Origin: Bog-532 sp963833835
GTDB lineage: Bacteria > Actinomycetota > Actinomycetes > Streptosporangiales > Streptosporangiaceae
Assembly: GCA_963833835.1 (NCBI GenBank)
Contig: CAWHZI010000016.1
Location: 1,222,658 to 1,286,657, forward strand
Length of the DNA stretch: 64,000 bases
Direction: 5' to 3'
Shown here: piece after piece, positions 60,108 through 64,000 of the stretch
Layout of the letters: each line of letters opens with the position of its first letter
Numbering within the stretch: position 1 is the first letter of the stretch
Translations under genes and position numbers: made by a program
Notes under the pieces: generated by a model
Seen by the model: the letters and a program-made list of their open reading frames with translations, nothing else
Told to the model about the DNA's origin: nothing
Database searches by the model: none

Positions 60108-62134
60108 GCGTTCCACTCCTTGGCCACCATGGTCAGGACGTCGTACGTCGCGACCACGGTGCCGTTCTGGTTGGTCACTTCGGCGTCCCAGCGGACCTCG
60201 CCGTAGTCGCCGGCCCGGGGGCTGATCTGCTTGCAGGTCAAGGTGACGGTCATCGCGTCGCCCGGCTTGAGCGGGGTGAGGAAGCGCAGGTTGTCGATGC
60301 CGTAGTTGGCCAGCACCGGGCCGAAGTCGGGCTGCACGAACAGGCCGGCCGCGAACGAGACGATCAGGTAGCCGTGGGCCACCCGGCCCCCGAAGAACGG
60401 GTTCTTGGCCGCGGCTTCCTCGTCGGTGTGGGCGTAGAACGTGTCCCCGGTGAACTCGGCGAAGTGCGCCACGTCGTCCAGGGTGACGGTGCGGGGCCCG
60501 CCGGTGATGGTGTCACCGACGCGCAGCTCGGCCAGCGACTTGGTGAACGGGTGCGCCCCCTCCTCGTTGCGCGGCGCGCCCTTGAACCAGCGGCCGGTGA
60601 CCGCGCCCAGCATGGCCGGGCTGGCCTGGATCGCCGTCCGGTCCATGTGGTGGAAGATCCCGCGCAGGCCGCCCAGCTCCTCGCCGCCGCCCGCGCGCCC
60701 CGGGCCGCCGTGCACCAGCATCGGCAGCGGCGAGCCGTGGCCGGTGGACTCCGGCGCCGCGTCTTCGTCCAGGACCAGCAGCCGCCCGTGCCACGGGGCG
60801 GTGCCGAGTACCACCTCGCGGGCGAAGTCCTGGTCGTCGGTGACCACCGAGCCGGCCAGGCTGCCCTTGCCCAGCGCGGCCAGCTCGATGACGTCGGCGG
60901 TATCGCGGTACCCGATCAGCGTGCTGACCGGCCCGAACGCCTCGACCTCGTGCACCTCGGCCCGGCGCGGGTCACCGGCCCGGATCAGCACCGGGGACAG
61001 GAACGCGCCCCGGGTGGCGTCCGCTCCGGTCACCTCGACGTGCTCGGGGTCGCCGAACACGATGGACCCGGCGGCCTCCAGGGCCTTGAGCGAGCGGCGG
61101 ACCTCTTCCCGCTGCTCCAGGCTGGCCAGGGCGCCCATCTGTACTGACGCCTCCCGCGGGTTGCCGACCACCACCGTGGCCAGGCGTTCCCGCACGGCCT
61201 CGGCCACGGCGTCCAGCTGCCCGGCGGGCACCAGCGCGCGGCGGATCGCGGTGCACTTCTGCCCGGCCTTGACCGTCATCTCGGTGACCAGCTGCTGGAC
61301 GTACCGGTCGAAGCCGGCCGTGCCGGGGGTGGCGTCCGGGCCGAGGATCGACATGTTCAGCGAGTCGGCTTCGGCGTTGAACCGCACCGAGCGGGCCACC
61401 ACGGTGGGGTGCGAACGGAGCCGGTGGGCGGTGCTGGCCGACCCGGTGAAGCTGAGCAGGTCCTGCTCGGTCGCGTGGTCGAGCAGGTCCCCGGCGCTCC
61501 CGCTGACCAGCTGCAGCGCGCCGTCGGGCAGCAGCCCGGCCTCGATGATCAGCTCTACCACCCGCGCGGTCAGGTAGCCGGTCGCCGAGGCCGGCTTGAT
61601 CAGGGTGGGGACGCCGGCGATCAGGGCCGGGGCCAGCTTCTCCAGCGGCCCCCACACCGGGAAGTTGAACGCGTTGATCTGGACGGCCACGCCCCGCCGC
61701 GGGGTGAGCAGGTGCTGCCCCAGGAACTGCCCGGCCTGGCCCAGCTGCTCGGCTGGCCCCTCGACGAAGAAGCGCTCGTTCGGCAGCTCGCGCCTGGCCT
61801 TGCTGGCGTAGCTGAGCAGCACCCCGATGCCGCCGTCGATGTCAAACTTGGAGTCGCCCAGCGTCGCCCCGGTCCGGTACGACAGCTGGTAGAGCTCGTC
61901 CCGGTGCTCGCGCAGCAGCCCGCCGGCCGCCTTGGCCAGCGCGGCCCGCTCGTGGAAGGTCAGCTCCCGTAGCGCAGGCCCGCCCGTAGCGCGCCCGTAG
62001 TCCAGCGCCGCCCCGAAGTCGACCCCCGCCGACGAGACCTCAGCCACCGTCTCCCCGGTGACGGCGTCGTAGACCGGGGTGCCGCTATCTGGCGCGTACC
62101 AGCGGCCACCGACGTAGCTGCGCAGAACCGTCAC
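60104..62134 (-). CDS. paaZ: Bifunctional oxepin-CoA hydrolase/aldehyde dehydrogenase
   Basis: A 676-residue fusion. The aldehyde dehydrogenase domain (1-about 520) has the general base Glu255 in FNAEADSLN and the nucleophile Cys294 in GQKCTAIRR, equivalent to E. coli Glu256 and Cys295. The C-terminal MaoC/hotdog domain (about 540-676) carries the hydratase motif GDTFYAHTDEEAA and GRVAHGYLIVSFAAGLF. The protein opens the oxepin-CoA ring and oxidises the resulting aldehyde. The start is GTG 62134. It is the first gene of the operon, downstream of the PaaR-like site. Full length. Confidence 0.97.
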   Translation of the reverse strand: MTVLRSYVGGRWYAPDSGTPVYDAVTGETVAEVSSAGVDFGAALDYGRATGGPALRELTFHERAALAKAAGGLLREHRDELYQLSYRTGATLGDSKFDIDGGIGVLLSYASKARRELPNERFFVEGPAEQLGQAGQFLGQHLLTPRRGVAVQINAFNFPVWGPLEKLAPALIAGVPTLIKPASATGYLTARVVELIIEAGLLPDGALQLVSGSAGDLLDHATEQDLLSFTGSASTAHRLRSHPTVVARSVRFNAEADSLNMSILGPDATPGTAGFDRYVQQLVTEMTVKAGQKCTAIRRALVPAGQLDAVAEAVRERLATVVVGNPREASVQMGALASLEQREEVRRSLKALEAAGSIVFGDPEHVEVTGADATRGAFLSPVLIRAGDPRRAEVHEVEAFGPVSTLIGYRDTADVIELAALGKGSLAGSVVTDDQDFAREVVLGTAPWHGRLLVLDEDAAPESTGHGSPLPMLVHGGPGRAGGGEELGGLRGIFHHMDRTAIQASPAMLGAVTGRWFKGAPRNEEGAHPFTKSLAELRVGDTITGGPRTVTLDDVAHFAEFTGDTFYAHTDEEAAAKNPFFGGRVAHGYLIVSFAAGLFVQPDFGPVLANYGIDNLRFLTPLKPGDAMTVTLTCKQISPRAGDYGEVRWDAEVTNQNGTVVATYDVLTMVAKEWNA

Positions 62135-62167
62135 GAGATCTTCCCCATCTACTCGGCGTCCCCCTTT

Positions 62168-62189
62168 ACTTACCGATCATTCGGTAATT
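62168..62189. promoter_or_regulatory. PaaR-like operator upstream of paaZ
   Basis: TTACCGA-TCAT-TCGGTAA (62170-62187) is a perfect inverted repeat with 7-bp arms, extended on the left by AC. It agrees closely with the operator reported for the TetR-type PaaR of corynebacteria (ACCG and CGGT half sites). It lies 35 bases upstream of the paaZ GTG. No paaR gene is in the window. Confidence 0.8.
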
Positions 62190-62746
62190 TACTCCGCCCT
62201 CACGCCCCTTGAACACCCCCCGCCCGCACCTTTCAACTAGCTGCGGCCTCGCCTCCGGCGGGGGCGCTCCGGCTCCGGGATGGAGGAAGCCCTTTGGGCC
62301 TGGCTCCTCCCGGGGTCGCCGTCGTCCGCCCCGTCACCCGAGCAGACCTCCCGGGACGACGGCGACGGCATGGCCAGCCCAGCCCGCCGCGTGCGGACTC
62401 ATGCCCAGTCCGTCACACCCGAATGCCCGGGTATCCAGCCCGAGGGGAGCCCAGTGCCCCCTCCCACCCCGGCACTCACACCAGGCTCAGCACTAGGTGG
62501 GTATTTCCGAGCCGGGTACGGTTTGCCACAGCATTTGCGGAAAACCGTACCCAGCTCCCCGGCTCCGGACCCACCCGCCACCCGGCGCTCGCCTCGCCCC
62601 ACACGTCTCACAGGCCGCGAACCCCTCCCCGCCGGGGAGCCGCCCAAGGCCCACCCGTCGCTTCCACCCCAACCACTCCAGCCCCGGGGTCTCGGGGGCG
62701 CATGAGACTGGTGTGACTGCCCGAGCGCCCGGCTCCGAACCCTGCC
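62190..62746. other. Intergenic stretch without recognised gene
   Basis: About 550 bases between the paa promoter and the second epoxide hydrolase. Several open frames occur, but all translate to Pro/Ser/Arg-rich sequence without ribosome sites or family resemblance, as expected for chance frames at this GC content. The only clear structure is the hairpin at 62514-62552. Confidence 0.6.
62514..62552 (-). terminator. Hairpin downstream of the epoxide hydrolase
   Basis: GGGTACGGTTT (62514-62524) and AAACCGTACCC (62542-62552) form a perfect 11-bp stem with a 17-base loop. It is about 195 bases past the stop of the minus-strand epoxide hydrolase and may end that transcript. Confidence 0.5.
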
Positions 62747-63961
62747 TCAGCCCGCCACGGCGGCCCGGTAGGGGCGGAAGAACTCGCGCAGTTCGGCTGC
62801 GTACAGCTCGGGCTCCTCGATCGGCGCGAAGTGGCCACCGCGGTCTGGCTTGGTCACGCGGACCACGTTGGCGACACGTTCCAGCCAGGCCCGGGGCGGC
62901 TGGGCCAGGTCGCCGGGGAACAGCGAGAACCCGGACGGCACCTCGACCCGGCGGGCGTGCTGGGCCAGCGGGATCGCGCCGTTCACGTGGTACATGCGCA
63001 TCGACGAGCCGATCGTGCCGGTGAGCCAGTAGAGCGTGACGTTGGTCAGGATCTCGTCCCGGCTGAAGCTCCGTTCGACGTCGCCGCCGCAGTCACTCCA
63101 GGCCCGGAGCTTCTCTACGATCCACGCGGCCAGCCCGGCGGGGGAGTCGGTCAGGCCGAACGCGGCCGTCTGCGGCTTGGTGCGGTGCATGGCGGCGTAG
63201 GCGCCCTCGGCCGCGCCCCAGGCCGCGGTCCGGTCGAGGAACGCGCGCTCCTCGCCGGTCAGTTCGGCCGGGTCGCCGGTGAACACGGGCAGGCCCACGT
63301 CCATACGGTGCACGGCCACCACCCGGTCCGGCTGGTCCAGCGCGAGGTAACGGCTCACCCCGCTGCCGATGTCCCCGCCCGCCGCGCCGAACCGCTCGTA
63401 GCCGAGGACGCTCATCAGCTCGGCCCACAGCCCGGCCACGCCGATGCTGTCCAAGGGGAGCCCGGCCGGGTGATCGGAGTACCCGTACCCCGGCATGTCC
63501 GGCACCACCACGTCGAAGGCGTCGGCCGGGTCGGCGCCGTGCGCGCCGGGGTCGGTCAGCAGCGGGATGACCTTGCTGTAGCGCCAGAACGAGTCCGGCC
63601 AGCCGTGGCTCAGCACCAGCGGCAGCGCTGGCATGGAGGACTCCGCCGCCCCCACGGCCCGGGCGTGCACAAAGTGGATCCGCAGGTCCCCGAGCGCGAC
63701 CCGGAAACGGGGGAGCCGGGCCAGGGCGGCCTCCTGGGCCGGCCAGTCGAACTCATCGGCCCAGTACGCGACCAGCTCACGCAGGTAATCCAGGTCGGTG
63801 CCGAGTGACCAGCCCGCGTCCTCGGGCGCGTCCGGCCAGCGGGTCGCCCGCAGCCGAGCGCGAAGATCCGCCAGCGCCGCCGCGCTGGCCGGGGCCACGA
63901 ACGGCTCGGGGCGGGGCGGTGTCTCCAGGGGCAGGGCATCCTGGGCAGGGGCGTCCGGCAT
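62747..63961 (-). CDS. Epoxide hydrolase, EHN-type, second copy
   Basis: A 404-residue alpha/beta hydrolase. EHN-like start (ALADLRARLRATRWPDAPEDAGWSLG, about 30-55), oxyanion SHGWPDSFW, nucleophile Asp in GGDIGSGVSRYLALDQPD and late His in RGGHFAPIEEPE. FVHARAVGAAESSMPALPLVLSHGW matches the common EHN-family layout. It shares the family but not close identity with the enzyme at 36987. Chosen start is ATG 63961; ATG 63970 is three codons earlier. The gene is complete in the window. Confidence 0.93.
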   Translation of the reverse strand: MPDAPAQDALPLETPPRPEPFVAPASAAALADLRARLRATRWPDAPEDAGWSLGTDLDYLRELVAYWADEFDWPAQEAALARLPRFRVALGDLRIHFVHARAVGAAESSMPALPLVLSHGWPDSFWRYSKVIPLLTDPGAHGADPADAFDVVVPDMPGYGYSDHPAGLPLDSIGVAGLWAELMSVLGYERFGAAGGDIGSGVSRYLALDQPDRVVAVHRMDVGLPVFTGDPAELTGEERAFLDRTAAWGAAEGAYAAMHRTKPQTAAFGLTDSPAGLAAWIVEKLRAWSDCGGDVERSFSRDEILTNVTLYWLTGTIGSSMRMYHVNGAIPLAQHARRVEVPSGFSLFPGDLAQPPRAWLERVANVVRVTKPDRGGHFAPIEEPELYAAELREFFRPYRAAVAG

Positions 63962-64000
63962 ACCCCGCATCCTACGAAGCGGGCTCCGAACGGGCCGTGA

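Noticed and set aside
62209..62716. Overlapping small plus-strand frames before the second epoxide hydrolase
   Set aside because: All are Pro/Ser/Arg-rich, lack ribosome sites and lie over a hairpin; treated as chance frames.

Overview
The window comes from a very GC-rich actinomycete. Codon third positions are almost all G or C, GTG starts and 4-nt ATGA/GTGA gene overlaps are common, and several family markers are actinobacterial: a type VII secretion (T7SS/ESX-like) locus with mycosin, SAV2177-type (DUF574) methyltransferase, DtxR/IdeR-type iron boxes and RibD-like reductases. No rRNA, tRNA, CRISPR array, integrase or intact transposase was seen. The genus cannot be fixed from this sequence alone.

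Layout. 0-7.5 kb: secreted six-hairpin glycosidase-like protein, lipoprotein, zinc alcohol dehydrogenase divergent from an MFS exporter, L-2-hydroxyglutarate oxidase, and a DinB-like gene broken by one extra C. 7.6-26.3 kb: a T7SS island. It holds mycosin (mycP), eccC on the minus strand divergent from eccD-eccB, two WXG100 proteins, two further Esx-like proteins, and on the minus strand an Esx-like partner followed by a large RHS polymorphic toxin and its immunity gene. An SDR gene and its TetR repressor, with two matching operators, sit inside the island. eccE was not found. 26.7-30.3 kb: efeUOB iron uptake operon behind two tandem IdeR-type boxes. 30.4-54.9 kb: a mosaic of housekeeping and accessory genes (isochorismatase-like and HD hydrolases, prolyl oligopeptidase, epoxide hydrolase, methyltransferase/TetR pair, GDSL esterase, FAD monooxygenase, nitroreductase, M55 peptidase, AMP nucleosidase, an FMN-binding/ferric-reductase pair, MFS/ArsR pair). 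55.6-62.1 kb: phenylacetate operon paaZ-A-B-C-E-K with a PaaR-like operator and no paaD. 62.7-64 kb: a second epoxide hydrolase.

How the genes work together. The T7SS core (EccB/C/D, mycosin) would export the WXG100 pair and the RHS toxin, whose N-terminus is itself WXG100-like; the toxin stop overlaps the immunity start, as expected of a coupled pair. Much of this island carries single-base frameshifts: eccC twice, the RHS core, the toxin tip several times, the immunity gene three times and the proline-rich Esx protein once. The efe and paa operons carry none. The island is therefore either decaying or poorly base-called, and this is the main question the window raises. Transcription control is unusually legible: at least six inverted-repeat operators can be read beside the genes they should control.

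The most unusual signals are the degenerate T7SS-RHS toxin/immunity module, a repeated AT-rich 17-mer (one copy lies exactly at the eccC frame break), a 38-residue lysine-rich peptide gene, and a phenylacetyl-CoA epoxidase operon lacking paaD.
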